Positions 11,257 through 19,217 of a DNA stretch of 64,000 bases are shown piece by piece (position 1 is the stretch's first letter; each line of letters begins with the position of its first letter). Below the pieces are notes generated by a model that made no database searches, was not told the origin of the DNA, and saw only the letters and a list, made by a program, of their open reading frames with translations. The DNA comes from Halothermothrix sp. (lineage in GTDB: Bacteria; Bacillota; Halanaerobiia; DY22613). The position numbers and the translations under genes are program-made. The stretch covers positions 1-64,000 of the forward strand of contig JAENYK010000004.1 of NCBI GenBank assembly GCA_016841825.1, written 5' to 3'.

Positions 11257-11281
11257 ACCTTCCTTTGAAGGTTTTTTTTTT
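11257..11281 (+). terminator. Small hairpin plus T-tract in a divergent intergenic region
   Basis: ACCTTC and GAAGGT pair around a four-base loop and are followed by about ten T on the plus strand. It lies between two divergently transcribed genes, so it cannot end either of them. It could stop antisense transcription or act as a leader attenuator for the downstream plus-strand gene. Confidence 0.4.
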
Positions 11282-11328
11282 ATTATGTTGAAGTAAATTA
11301 TATTATTACAATTTCGGAGGGATTTGTG

Positions 11329-12222
11329 ATGAAAAAATACCAACTTTTAATTTTTACCCTGTGCATTTGCATTATAGCAACAATACCAATTTATGCAATC
11401 GAACTGAACTACCTGGGTAATTTCGGTAACCAGGATATGCAATTACCTTACCAGCTAACCCGTACCCCGGATAACCATTATATCCTGATCGACAAAGATC
11501 TGAATATCCATCTATTTGATGCCGATGAACAGTACATCGGATTATGGAGAGTTCAGCTGCCCGAAGGGGTTGATAACAGAGAGTATATAACTGTTACCGG
11601 AGATGATCAGAGTAATTATTACCTGACTTTTGAAAATGAGCAGCTAGTAGTAAAATACTCTCCGAATGGAGAGCTGATTCGCAAATGGGATGATGTTGCT
11701 TTTTCATGGGTACTAGACCTGAATCTTATCGCAGAAGATACATTCTATCTCGCAGACAATAATAAGATAATGCTAATTAATCAGGATGGAGAGATAGAAA
11801 AATCCTTTGAAGACCTTGATTTATGGTCACCTTTTAGCATAGCATTAAACTCTGATGGTTATATCTACATTGCCGATACAGCCAATGATCAGATTAAAGT
11901 TATCGATCAACAAGGTGAACTGCTCCGCCAATGGGGTGAGACTGGGTTAGAAGATTGGCAATTTATCAACCCCTGTACGCTAAACTTTGATGCTGCCGGA
12001 AGACTTTTTATCCTCGATCGCAATTCTATCGGGAATGAGTTCTATTGTAAACTAAAAGTTTACAACAAGACAGGGATACTACTGGATGTAATTGATCTTA
12101 TGCAATTAAATCCCACAGGCGCAGAATATTTCTTTATCCAGGATTTTCTGATCCACAATCAAATACTCTATCTATTGGATATCGTTGGTGGATACGTTCA
12201 TAAATACCAAATATTGGATTAA
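11329..12222 (+). CDS. Exported NHL-repeat beta-propeller protein
   Basis: The start is ATG 11329, 7 bases after GGAGGG (a GTG directly before it is less well placed). The 297-aa product begins with a Sec signal peptide (MKKYQLLIFTLCICII...IYA) and continues with NHL-type blades, for example SPFSIALNSDGYIYIADTAN followed by IKVIDQQGELLRQWG, and a second copy ending FDAAGRLFILDRN. NHL propellers are protein- or ligand-binding scaffolds; no catalytic residues are evident. The gene is divergent from the two giant surface proteins, suggesting a related envelope role. A bidirectional terminator lies downstream. Confidence 0.75.
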   Translation: MKKYQLLIFTLCICIIATIPIYAIELNYLGNFGNQDMQLPYQLTRTPDNHYILIDKDLNIHLFDADEQYIGLWRVQLPEGVDNREYITVTGDDQSNYYLTFENEQLVVKYSPNGELIRKWDDVAFSWVLDLNLIAEDTFYLADNNKIMLINQDGEIEKSFEDLDLWSPFSIALNSDGYIYIADTANDQIKVIDQQGELLRQWGETGLEDWQFINPCTLNFDAAGRLFILDRNSIGNEFYCKLKVYNKTGILLDVIDLMQLNPTGAEYFFIQDFLIHNQILYLLDIVGGYVHKYQILD

Positions 12223-12269
12223 TATGAGCAAGAATACCCAGCATTTATGATTGACCATTCTCTGATATA

Positions 12270-12300
12270 ATAAGCTGCATCAGCATCGACAGCAGCTTAT
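12270..12300. other. Perfect 9-bp inverted repeat
   Basis: ATAAGCTGC at 12270-12278 and GCAGCTTAT at 12292-12300 form a hairpin with a 13-base loop. It has no T-tract, so it may stabilise the 3' end rather than terminate. Confidence 0.4.
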
Positions 12301-12320
12301 CTTGCCAAAACAAATATTCC

Positions 12321-12359
12321 AAATAAAGAAAGTCTCCTTTAAGAAGACTTTCTTTATTT
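12321..12359. terminator. Bidirectional terminator between convergent genes
   Basis: A perfect 15-bp inverted repeat (arms 12321-12335 and 12345-12359) with an AGTCT/AGACT core flanked by A-rich and T-rich ends. It sits between the plus-strand NHL gene and the minus-strand CotS-like gene and can serve both. Confidence 0.7.
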
Positions 12360-12445
12360 GAAAATCCTGGAGCATATTGACTTATCGTACCGCCCTTCCT
12401 CTCATTGACAAAGACCCAGATTAAGCGCATAATCCCACGTTTAGA

Positions 12446-13429
12446 TCACAACTCCTGAAGAGCTATCCGAATTTTGTCATCCATACTAGTGATAACTGCT
12501 TTCAACTTGTCAGCATAACTTTTGTCCTTCTCCTTAACCTTATTTTTGACAAAAATCTCTTCTGTAGTCCACCAAAAATTCCATGGAAACTTGAGAAATC
12601 CTTTGATTATGGCAATCTCATCACCTGAGAGCAGGCGAATTTTATTATACATAGTAATTAAGTCCACCACATCATTAATTACCAGATCGCTGCTCCAATC
12701 CAGATTCTGCCCCAGAAAAGCTCCCAGTCCACAGGCAGGAATATCTGGTGTAATATAACCCACCAGGTCATATTTTAACCCCGGGCCAGCACCTGGAATC
12801 TGACTCAAGCTGATATAACCTTGTTGCATAGCTTCAGCTCTCTGCTCAAAATAACCTACTTTTGTTAGGTGCTCGATGGCTTCCTCTGTAGACTTTATTG
12901 CATTTCCGACAGTTCGATCAAAATCCCTGATCAATCTCCCCTTCTTTTCATTTACCATAATAGTATGTAATTCACTCGCTGTATCTCTGGCCATTTCAAA
13001 AAGTTGAATCCAATCAGGCCAGCCCCATCCTTCTATAATTTGAGGCTGGAAATTTTCCCCTAATAGATGCACCCGGGCCAGCAGTTGACTCCCCAATTGC
13101 CACTGCCAACGGAGAGGTATTTCCAACTCTGGCTGCCAACCCTGCAAATAATAATTTTGGCCTTCATATTCTAACCCTTTTCGTCCATCCTTCATAGGGA
13201 CTGTGGGAGTTATCCATTTAAATCCTTTATTCTGTAAATATTCTTCTGCTTCTATGGAAGATGCTAATTCATTTTCCTTTCCATCAAATTTTTTCAAAAG
13301 GTAATATTTCTCCTGATCACCCTTTAGTAATAGATCTTCTTTAATAGGACTCGCTGTTTTAAAAGTAAGCGGATAATTAGTTGTCGCAGCCTGATACAAA
13401 TTTACACCTACACGATTATCTTTACCCAT
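12446..13429 (-). CDS. CotS-family spore coat protein (kinase-like fold)
   Basis: The 327-aa product looks like the CotS/CotI/YutH group, coat proteins with the fold of aminoglycoside phosphotransferases. Visible features are an N-lobe-like part (KYYLLKKFDGKENELASSIEAE), the segment LLARVHLLGENFQP, and a C-terminal helical part ending KFPWNFWWTTEEIF. The canonical HxDxxxxN loop is not recognisable (GAGPGLKYDLVGY occupies its region), so it is probably a pseudokinase. ATG 13429 is preferred over the upstream GTG at 13441, which lies inside the AAAGGGTGAT ribosome-binding sequence. It lies 18 bases after a second CotS-like gene, so they form an operon. In known spore-formers such proteins are made in the mother cell; that is family knowledge, not seen here. 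Confidence 0.7.
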   Translation of the reverse strand: MGKDNRVGVNLYQAATTNYPLTFKTASPIKEDLLLKGDQEKYYLLKKFDGKENELASSIEAEEYLQNKGFKWITPTVPMKDGRKGLEYEGQNYYLQGWQPELEIPLRWQWQLGSQLLARVHLLGENFQPQIIEGWGWPDWIQLFEMARDTASELHTIMVNEKKGRLIRDFDRTVGNAIKSTEEAIEHLTKVGYFEQRAEAMQQGYISLSQIPGAGPGLKYDLVGYITPDIPACGLGAFLGQNLDWSSDLVINDVVDLITMYNKIRLLSGDEIAIIKGFLKFPWNFWWTTEEIFVKNKVKEKDKSYADKLKAVITSMDDKIRIALQEL

Positions 13430-13447
13430 CTCGTCTATCACCCTTTC

Positions 13448-14455
13448 TTAGCTATATCTCTCAAGGTGGGTGATTAATTCTTCCTCTCGATTCATCAAAT
13501 TAATTAACTGCCCGAATCCTTGAATATCATCCCTGAGCTTCTGATTTCGATAATTGTGTCTGATAAGTCGATAGAGATCTTTTGGGTATAGGAGAAACGC
13601 CAATAAAGCTTCCCTTTCTCTGGCAGGTAACTGTCGTATTTTGGTATATTCATCTATAAAACCTACCACTTCATCTACAGGCAGAACAGTCTCTTTCAAA
13701 ATTTCATTTAAAAAATAAGCCAGATCATAAACCTGTAATTCATAACGAACCCACTGCATATCTTTAATCTGTATCTGACCATTCGTAATTGTCAGTTTAT
13801 CAGCTTTATAACTGTGTAAATTAAAAGCTCTGTCTTCCATCTCCTGCTCCAAAATCTGGCGGTAATTCTCATGATTAAACCGCTGCCAGGCTTTTAATCC
13901 TCGCTCAATTAAGCGATCTACCTGTTCCACAAAAATATCATCAAATCTGTAACCTCGCTGCTCTTTCATCAACAATTTTTGCTTGATCAGATCATTTATT
14001 TCCTGAAAACAGCGCTCAGGCCATTTACCCCATGATACCTTAAATTCGCTTCCGGGTACAGGATCCAAACCCCTGGCAGCATTGTGGAATTCTGCCAGGG
14101 TTTGCATAGCCTTGACAATATTCTCACGGGTATAAATAAACTCTTCACCATCTACCTGATCTACCAATATCATCAGTTTACGACGATATTTTATGAACGG
14201 ATCGGCTTCTCTGGATTGATAGAATACACTAATATTCTTAAATCCATTGGCCTTCAAATGTAGCTGCACACGATAGAGAAAGACTAGAGATCTTTCATCC
14301 TGGTCTGTGGGAATCAGCTGAAGTTTTCCTTTAGAAGTGTCCAGGTCTAAATATCGACTTGTGTAGTCTATATTGCGAATTTCCAGATCAAAAAACTCAA
14401 GCAGTTTTTCTGGACATGCAATCCGCTTTAAAGCAGATCTATCACTTCTTCCCAT
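13448..14455 (-). CDS. CotS-family spore coat protein (kinase-like fold)
   Basis: A 335-aa paralogue of the downstream gene. It keeps typical CotS features: the N-terminal DLEIRNIDYTSRYLDLDTSKG, then LQTLAEFHN-type helix (residues about 120-130), and the remains of a catalytic loop, RAFNLHSYKADKLTI, followed by IKDMQWVRYELQVYDLAYFL, which matches the DFxxxxxxDLA segment of the family. The catalytic Asp is not in a canonical HGD, so phosphotransfer is doubtful. Start ATG 14455 has GGGAGG nine bases upstream; the ATG at 14473 overlaps that site. It follows the repeat-bearing gene by only a few bases, so the three genes form one operon. Confidence 0.7.
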   Translation of the reverse strand: MGRSDRSALKRIACPEKLLEFFDLEIRNIDYTSRYLDLDTSKGKLQLIPTDQDERSLVFLYRVQLHLKANGFKNISVFYQSREADPFIKYRRKLMILVDQVDGEEFIYTRENIVKAMQTLAEFHNAARGLDPVPGSEFKVSWGKWPERCFQEINDLIKQKLLMKEQRGYRFDDIFVEQVDRLIERGLKAWQRFNHENYRQILEQEMEDRAFNLHSYKADKLTITNGQIQIKDMQWVRYELQVYDLAYFLNEILKETVLPVDEVVGFIDEYTKIRQLPAREREALLAFLLYPKDLYRLIRHNYRNQKLRDDIQGFGQLINLMNREEELITHLERYS

Positions 14456-14473
14456 AAGACCGATTCCTCCCAT

Positions 14474-16390
14474 TTAAGATTTCCTGACCAGTTCCCCATC
14501 CGGGGTAATAAAATAATATTTATCATCTTCTCCATAAATATAACGCGGATTTCCCATGACGTCCTTATCTACCTGGAAATTTTCCTGATAATACTGCATA
14601 TACTGTCTGCATGGGCAGCCATAATAGTTCGTATGTCCATATCCATAGCCCGGCTGTTGCACACCATAATGCCCAGTTTCCGGGTTCATTTTTTGACCAT
14701 TTGAATAATCAACAGTTGGCAAGAAGATATATGGATTATATAGATATGAATTATTCATATTAGAGTGGTAATTAGGTCTGGGTTTAGGTTTAGCTGTATG
14801 TACCTGCTGATTTTTACCTTTATAACCTGCTTTTTGAGTAGGATGTTTAGGTGCTGGCATGAACGGACTGGCGAACGGTGGTTGATTTTGATTCACGTAT
14901 GCCAACTGCTTTCTGTTCGACGTATGACCATAATTAACAGTCATTGTTGGGTTTGCGGTTACCGGAGCAGCGGCTACAGGTCTTCTGTTCATTTCAGATA
15001 TGGGAGATTTCTGCTCACGATCAGCTGGCCCACTTAACTGAACCCGATTTGTAATTTCTCTAAAGAAATTACCTACACGATCAACCTTTTCTTTAACAAC
15101 CACTTTCGCAATTGCCATCTGAACTTCGGGCATTTTTACTTCATTAAAGAATTTTCTTACCAGGTCAACAAACTCTGCCTTTAACTCATGGGTATTCATA
15201 TCTCTCATCTGATGAGTCTTGCTCTCAACCCAGACCATAGCATGATCAATATCTACCGATTCCAACAAATTAACAAGCCAATGCTTGACTTTAGGCCATG
15301 ATTTCTCGATATCTACCACTTCTAAAATCGCATCCACATAAGCTCTGGTTTTGCGGTACCAATCTTCCATATCCAATTCGTCTAACCAACATTTTGCCTT
15401 ATAAACCCATCCTTTAAGATCTGATATTTCAACTAAATCTTTAGCCAGATCTTCAACCTTATTCCAAAAACATTCGAAATCAATCCTTTTCATCAAATCC
15501 TCAAAATCTTCTTTGACATCTTCATAAATTCCATCTAACTCTAAATCTTCGTATAAATCAGCAGCATAGTCTTTTATTTTATCCCAATAATGCTGCAGAT
15601 TCACCTCATGCTTAACCATAGCATAATTATCTTTAAACATGCCCACCATATCATCTAAATGCAATTCTGTTGACAGTTCCGCAAATCTCTCTCCAATACC
15701 TTTATTCATAACTGGTTTTTCGTCAACCCTGGTAACAGGTTTTATTTTAACAGTTTCAGGTTGTATTGTCTCTTCAATCCAGGATGTAACCTCAAAATCT
15801 CTCTCCATAGAGTCAATATTTAGATTCATAGCCAGTTCATCTTTTTCCATAGCGAGATCATAATCTGGCTCAACGCGCTCTTCATCAGGAATCTCATCCA
15901 CCGATACTTCAAGAGTATCCTCATCTGTAATAGCTGAACGTACATCATCAATAATAGGTTGAGTTTTAAAAGTTCCGAATTCTACTGACTTGACCTCACC
16001 CAAATTTTTGTAAAACAGTTCAGGATCACTGGAGATTATTACTTCACCGGGATTTAGCGGTTCTCTGCCTGTAGCCTCAACCGTGATAAATATTCCACTT
16101 CCATCGGATACTCCCCGTTTTTTCAAACTGTAAGTCAGATTATTTCTGGCCTGCAATTCACCAATTTTGCCCCAGGCTTCGGTCTCCTGATTATAGTACC
16201 ATGCGTAATATGTAGCTTTCTTATCATCCAGAAACTCAGTCGGTTCTGGTAAATGATATACTGATAAGATAAGTTCATCCGTGTTCTCATCAATTCGTGC
16301 CAGGCCGGTAATCAGCGAACTCTTTCGACTGGCTGAGATACCTGGAACAAGCTTCAACATATTCCACAACCTTTCTGGCATCCTTATCAT
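14474..16390 (-). CDS. Putative spore-coat protein: RskA-C-like domain, about 26-residue helical repeats, Tyr/Pro-rich tail
   Basis: This 638-aa protein has no single family I can name. Residues about 15-125 form a beta domain resembling the RskA C-terminal domain (ATYYAWYYNQETEAWGKIGEL ... NPGEVIISSDP, compared with the family pattern YQLWL..LG..P.GP..L.G). An acidic linker follows. Residues about 245-420 are a run of amphipathic units of about 26 residues with W/F and KV positions (VNLQHYWDKIKDYAADLYED, IDFECFWNKVEDLAKDLVEI, VDIEKSWPKVKHWLVNLLES). The tail (about 520-638) is rich in Tyr, Asn, Pro and Gly with a CPC motif, as in many coat proteins. It heads the operon with two CotS-like genes, which supports a coat role by context only. 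Confidence 0.6.
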   Translation of the reverse strand: MIRMPERLWNMLKLVPGISASRKSSLITGLARIDENTDELILSVYHLPEPTEFLDDKKATYYAWYYNQETEAWGKIGELQARNNLTYSLKKRGVSDGSGIFITVEATGREPLNPGEVIISSDPELFYKNLGEVKSVEFGTFKTQPIIDDVRSAITDEDTLEVSVDEIPDEERVEPDYDLAMEKDELAMNLNIDSMERDFEVTSWIEETIQPETVKIKPVTRVDEKPVMNKGIGERFAELSTELHLDDMVGMFKDNYAMVKHEVNLQHYWDKIKDYAADLYEDLELDGIYEDVKEDFEDLMKRIDFECFWNKVEDLAKDLVEISDLKGWVYKAKCWLDELDMEDWYRKTRAYVDAILEVVDIEKSWPKVKHWLVNLLESVDIDHAMVWVESKTHQMRDMNTHELKAEFVDLVRKFFNEVKMPEVQMAIAKVVVKEKVDRVGNFFREITNRVQLSGPADREQKSPISEMNRRPVAAAPVTANPTMTVNYGHTSNRKQLAYVNQNQPPFASPFMPAPKHPTQKAGYKGKNQQVHTAKPKPRPNYHSNMNNSYLYNPYIFLPTVDYSNGQKMNPETGHYGVQQPGYGYGHTNYYGCPCRQYMQYYQENFQVDKDVMGNPRYIYGEDDKYYFITPDGELVRKS

Positions 16391-16409
16391 CCCTTCCCTA
16401 AAAAATTAT

Positions 16410-16424
16410 CCCTATACAATAGGG
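16410..16424. promoter_or_regulatory. Perfect 6-3-6 palindrome upstream of coat operon
   Basis: CCCTAT-ACA-ATAGGG lies about 20 bases upstream of the minus-strand start at 16390, in the divergent promoter region. It could be an operator or a small leader hairpin; no regulator is known. Confidence 0.3.
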
Positions 16425-16461
16425 TCTAAACTATTTTATGAGGCTAATCTATCAAATGTGA

Positions 16462-16491
16462 GTCATTCCTTATATATTTTATACATATGAT
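16462..16491 (+). promoter_or_regulatory. Possible sporulation-type promoter
   Basis: CATATGAT at 16484-16491 resembles the -10 of SigE/SigK promoters, with GTCATTC about 15 bases upstream as a weak -35. It sits about 40 bases before the plus-strand coat-like gene. Support is by resemblance only. Confidence 0.25.
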
Positions 16492-16528
16492 ATAAACGAA
16501 GATATTTCTCTGAAAGGAGGTTGAAAAA

Positions 16529-17320
16529 ATGCAGGAAACCAAAAAAATTCCCCTATTTCCCACATGTCTTATTAAAGGAATTTCACCTGAAACTGTTGGA
16601 ACAGCGCAATACTCCCAGGACAGCAGCACTATCTCCCTTAACATCTCCAATCTACCTGCACCAAATCTATTTTCTGCGAAAGATCTGCAGTATGATTGTT
16701 ATAAAGCCTGGCTGCATAATCTTAAAACTGAAGAAATCAGACCGCTTGGGACTTTGACCGATTCCAATAATGATGGATTATACAGACTTAATAATATTTC
16801 TTTGACGTTAGAAGATGGTTTCTCTGAACTGACCATTACATATGAACCAGAAAACTCCAACATACCTTCTGGTGAGATACTACTGATTGGATATCTATCC
16901 CAATCAACCACTCATCCCATGGAACGATTTGAACCGTTCAGTTCACCATTACCTTTGCATAAGTGGTGGAAGATTGAAGAAAAATCAGGAACAAACTCTA
17001 CTCAGGAAAATTGTCAATTCTGTCCATATTGGCAGCGTTATTGTTGGCCTCCCAACAATCAAGATGATAAATTTGACTTACCCAAAATTATTGGTATTCT
17101 GAGCGATAATGATGGTAATCTAAAATATCTGGTTCACGGGGTTCCCGGCCGACTCTCAAAAAATAACCAACCAGACTTTGGACGCTCAGGTTATCTCTAC
17201 TGGCATCCCTATTATGGAATGAAAGAAAAACCAGGTGCTATGGGTTACTGGATCTGCTATATTGACCCTGCGACCAATAAAGTAGTTACACCCATGGGAG
17301 TAACCATAACCCGAAATTAA
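16529..17320 (+). CDS. Putative coat-associated protein with RskA-C-like domain and YW-rich C-terminal domain
   Basis: The 263-aa product starts at ATG 16529 after AAAGGAGGT. No signal peptide is visible. Residues about 10-120 match the N-terminal domain of the divergent neighbour: SLNISNLPAPNLF, YKAWLHNLKTEEIRPLGTL, then LTITYEPENSNIPSGEILLIG. This is the RskA-C-like arrangement ending P-x-G-x-x-L-x-G. The C-terminal half has HKWWKI, a CQFCPYWQRYC cysteine cluster, YLVHGVPGR and GYWICYIDPATNKVVTP. I recall similar paired segments in uncharacterised proteins of spore-forming Clostridia, but cannot confirm this. A spore-envelope role is inferred from the divergent coat cluster. Confidence 0.55.
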   Translation: MQETKKIPLFPTCLIKGISPETVGTAQYSQDSSTISLNISNLPAPNLFSAKDLQYDCYKAWLHNLKTEEIRPLGTLTDSNNDGLYRLNNISLTLEDGFSELTITYEPENSNIPSGEILLIGYLSQSTTHPMERFEPFSSPLPLHKWWKIEEKSGTNSTQENCQFCPYWQRYCWPPNNQDDKFDLPKIIGILSDNDGNLKYLVHGVPGRLSKNNQPDFGRSGYLYWHPYYGMKEKPGAMGYWICYIDPATNKVVTPMGVTITRN

Positions 17321-17324
17321 AAAA

Positions 17325-17625
17325 TTCCCCCGGAAGACTCTTTATCGTTCCATCCAATCTCATTGTTAACTGACGCTCTGGCCCTTCTTCTTCATATCTC
17401 ATCTTAGTAACTGTCTCTTCGGGAATCTCCACTTCCTGTCATTAAAACTACATCTTCTGTCTTACAGTAATCGGTCAGCTGCACCCTATGAGTGATAAAA
17501 CTATCGTTAATATGAACAGTGCAATTTTAGTATCTTAACCAGGGTGAAATCCCATAATCAAATGCATAACCTTTTAGCAGTTATAACTAATATCAATATA
17601 TGTAATGGAATCAAAGTTGTTTATC
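17325..17625 (-). pseudogene. Decayed gene (frameshifts and in-frame stops)
   Basis: Reading the minus strand across frames gives plausible protein: NNFDSITYIDISYN, a frameshift, LLKGYAFDYGISPWLRY, a stop, NCTVHINDSFITHRVQLTDY then CKTEDVVLMTG, a frameshift, then VEIPEETVTKMRYEEEGPER and QLTMRLDGTIKSLPGEFF. Sequence continuity across at least three lesions indicates a relic rather than chance. I do not recognise the family. It accounts for most of the gap after the coat-like gene. Confidence 0.45.
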
Positions 17626-17634
17626 AAAAAATAA

Positions 17635-17679
17635 AAACCCAGAATATTACTCCCGATTATTGAGTAATGTTCTGGGTTT
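17635..17679. terminator. Strong bidirectional terminator
   Basis: An 18-bp stem (arms 17635-17652 and 17662-17679, one T-G pair) begins AAACCCAGAA and ends TTCTGGGTTT. It lies between the relic and tRNA-Gly and can end the plus-strand gene or the tRNA transcript. Confidence 0.75.
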
Positions 17680-17722
17680 AGTATACTTGTTAATATCTTA
17701 GTACAAACTCACAAAATAAAAT

Positions 17723-17798
17723 TGGAGCGGATGACGGGATTCGAACCCGCGGCCCTTAGCTTGGGAAGCTAATGCTCTACCAACTGAGCTACATCCGC
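17723..17798 (-). tRNA. tRNA-Gly (CCC)
   Basis: A complete 76-base cloverleaf with encoded CCA: acceptor GCGGATG/CATCCGC, D-arm GCTC/GAGC, anticodon stem TTAGC/GCTAA around loop TTCCCAA (anticodon CCC), and T-arm with GTTCGAAT. It is a solo tRNA on the minus strand. Confidence 0.95.
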
Positions 17799-17927
17799 AC
17801 CTGTTAACATTTCTATTATAGCATAAGGTATTAGTTAAGGCAATAGCATTTTAACAGAGAATTAAAAAATCTCAATCACAGCTTTTTTATCCTTACAAAA
17901 AACAGAAACTGTACTCTGTTGAATGAT

Positions 17928-17966
17928 AAAAGTCCTGAAGTTAACAGAACTAGCTCCAGGACTTTT
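17928..17966 (-). terminator. Terminator of the small unknown gene
   Basis: AAAAGTCCTG (17928-17937) pairs with CAGGACTTTT (17957-17966). It lies just downstream of the minus-strand gene that ends at 17995 and runs into T on that strand. Confidence 0.7.
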
Positions 17967-17994
17967 ATAAAAGATTTAAAATATTAAATTCTAT

Positions 17995-18435
17995 TTAAGA
18001 AGAGTGAATAGTCCCAGTATTAGCACCGATCACAACTTCAATTCCTAAATAAGAGCGAATATACCAGTATGGTTCTGTGACTTCCGGAGTCAATGGTTTT
18101 GCTAATACGATATCAGTAAACTTATCTCCCCAGTTTCCTGTATGGAAAATATCAATAGCTTTTTTATAATCAATCTTATAATCGGTAAATGCAGCAATAC
18201 CTAATGGTCGCTGAACTGGAACTGGTTGTGTCATACCAATTAATGGTGGGTTAGCTGCATAAAATTCAAAACATTTGCCATCATACTCTACCAAATAATC
18301 AAAGCCCAGAACCTCTTCTGCTGTTGCTACAGCTCCTTTAGCAAGACGTCCTTCCTTTCTTAACAACTTTTCGATCTCTACATTATTACCGATTTGACAT
18401 GATGCCTTATTTAAAGTTTCTTTAAGATTACTCAT
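17995..18435 (-). CDS. Hypothetical protein
   Basis: ATG 18435 is chosen because AGGAGG lies eight bases upstream; an earlier in-frame start lacks a site. The 146-aa product is soluble, with no signal peptide or membrane segment. It starts MSNLKETLNKASCQIGNNVE and has a mixed alpha/beta pattern: EEVLGFDYLVEYDGKCFEFY, a proline-rich loop PVPVQRPLG, then KIDYKKAIDIFHTGNWGDKF and PYWYIRSYLGIEVVIGANTG. I do not recognise a family. It is monocistronic, with its own terminator and a long non-coding region upstream. Confidence 0.65.
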   Translation of the reverse strand: MSNLKETLNKASCQIGNNVEIEKLLRKEGRLAKGAVATAEEVLGFDYLVEYDGKCFEFYAANPPLIGMTQPVPVQRPLGIAAFTDYKIDYKKAIDIFHTGNWGDKFTDIVLAKPLTPEVTEPYWYIRSYLGIEVVIGANTGTIHSS

Positions 18436-19217
18436 ATTTTGTCCTCCTCTTTGAGTTCCTTTTTGTATTTCAGAACAATAATATCTAATGACTGATTTCA
18501 AAAATTGAACTCTCTTTTAGTTTAATTGTCACTCTCAACAACTATCTACCTAATTTGTGCTAAAAAGCTAACATAATATTACTACTGATAAAAGTTACTT
18601 TGAAGATACCTTGAACTTATATTAAATCACCTCCAATTCATTGATTTGCCCGTTCAACTGCTATTCCGACATTATTTTATTCTTCAATGTATCTGGTAGT
18701 AATATTGGCATTAATATTCTATCAATTCCCATTATAGTGGATATATCTAAAATTAATATAAAAATTGTTGCATTTGAGCACAAATAACTCATCACCCAGG
18801 GCAAATTATGACCTCCCCTTCAGATAGTGATCTCGTTCAGCTAAAGCTGAAACCCGGGGCTTCAGATGGGGATTCAACTCCACCTGAAGTAGAACAAGGC
18901 AACTCCCACTTATAGAAGTGGGAGTTATAGAACTTAGATATAAAATCGCTAGATTTGCCCTCCCATAACTGAATAAAGAGCATGGAAACAAAACACCTCA
19001 ATTATACATCAAATATAAGGAGTTATATCCTGATAGACCAACTTAATTATCTACTACTAAATATATTTCATTTTTTTGATAATATTAATCGTAATCCAAA
19101 TTTTTATTCCGTCAATTTTCAACTATATTTTGCTTTTTGTTAAACAAATAATTTATCAACTATAATTATTGAATTTATGCCGTTTAGAGAGCAAGACAAG
19201 GTATTTTTCTCTCAACT
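18436..19217. other. Long intergenic region
   Basis: Almost 800 bases without a convincing gene. It holds the ribosome-binding site of the small unknown gene and one IS605-like structured repeat (18832-18942); the rest is AT-rich with no coding signal I trust. No ECF T-component gene is found here, although one might be expected after the ECF ATPase gene. Confidence 0.6.
18832..18942 (-). repeat. Structured repeat A, possible solo right end of an IS200/IS605 (TnpB) element
   Basis: Three hairpins in about 110 bases: TTCAGC-TAAA-GCTGAA (18836-18851), CTTCAG/CTGAAG (18860-18889), and a perfect 11-bp stem AACTCCCACTT/AAGTGGGAGTT (18901-18926). A second copy lies at 63219-63300 and lacks the third hairpin. 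Such hairpin series are typical of IS605 right ends that encode the guide RNA of TnpB; no tnpB or tnpA gene is present, so this would be a relic. Confidence 0.55.

Noticed and set aside
12245-12430. 61-residue minus-strand open frame
   Set aside because: It spans two hairpins including the shared terminator and has no ribosome binding site; not a gene.
18806-18991. 61-residue open frame over repeat A
   Set aside because: It is read through the hairpin repeat, shows no protein-like pattern and has no start signals.
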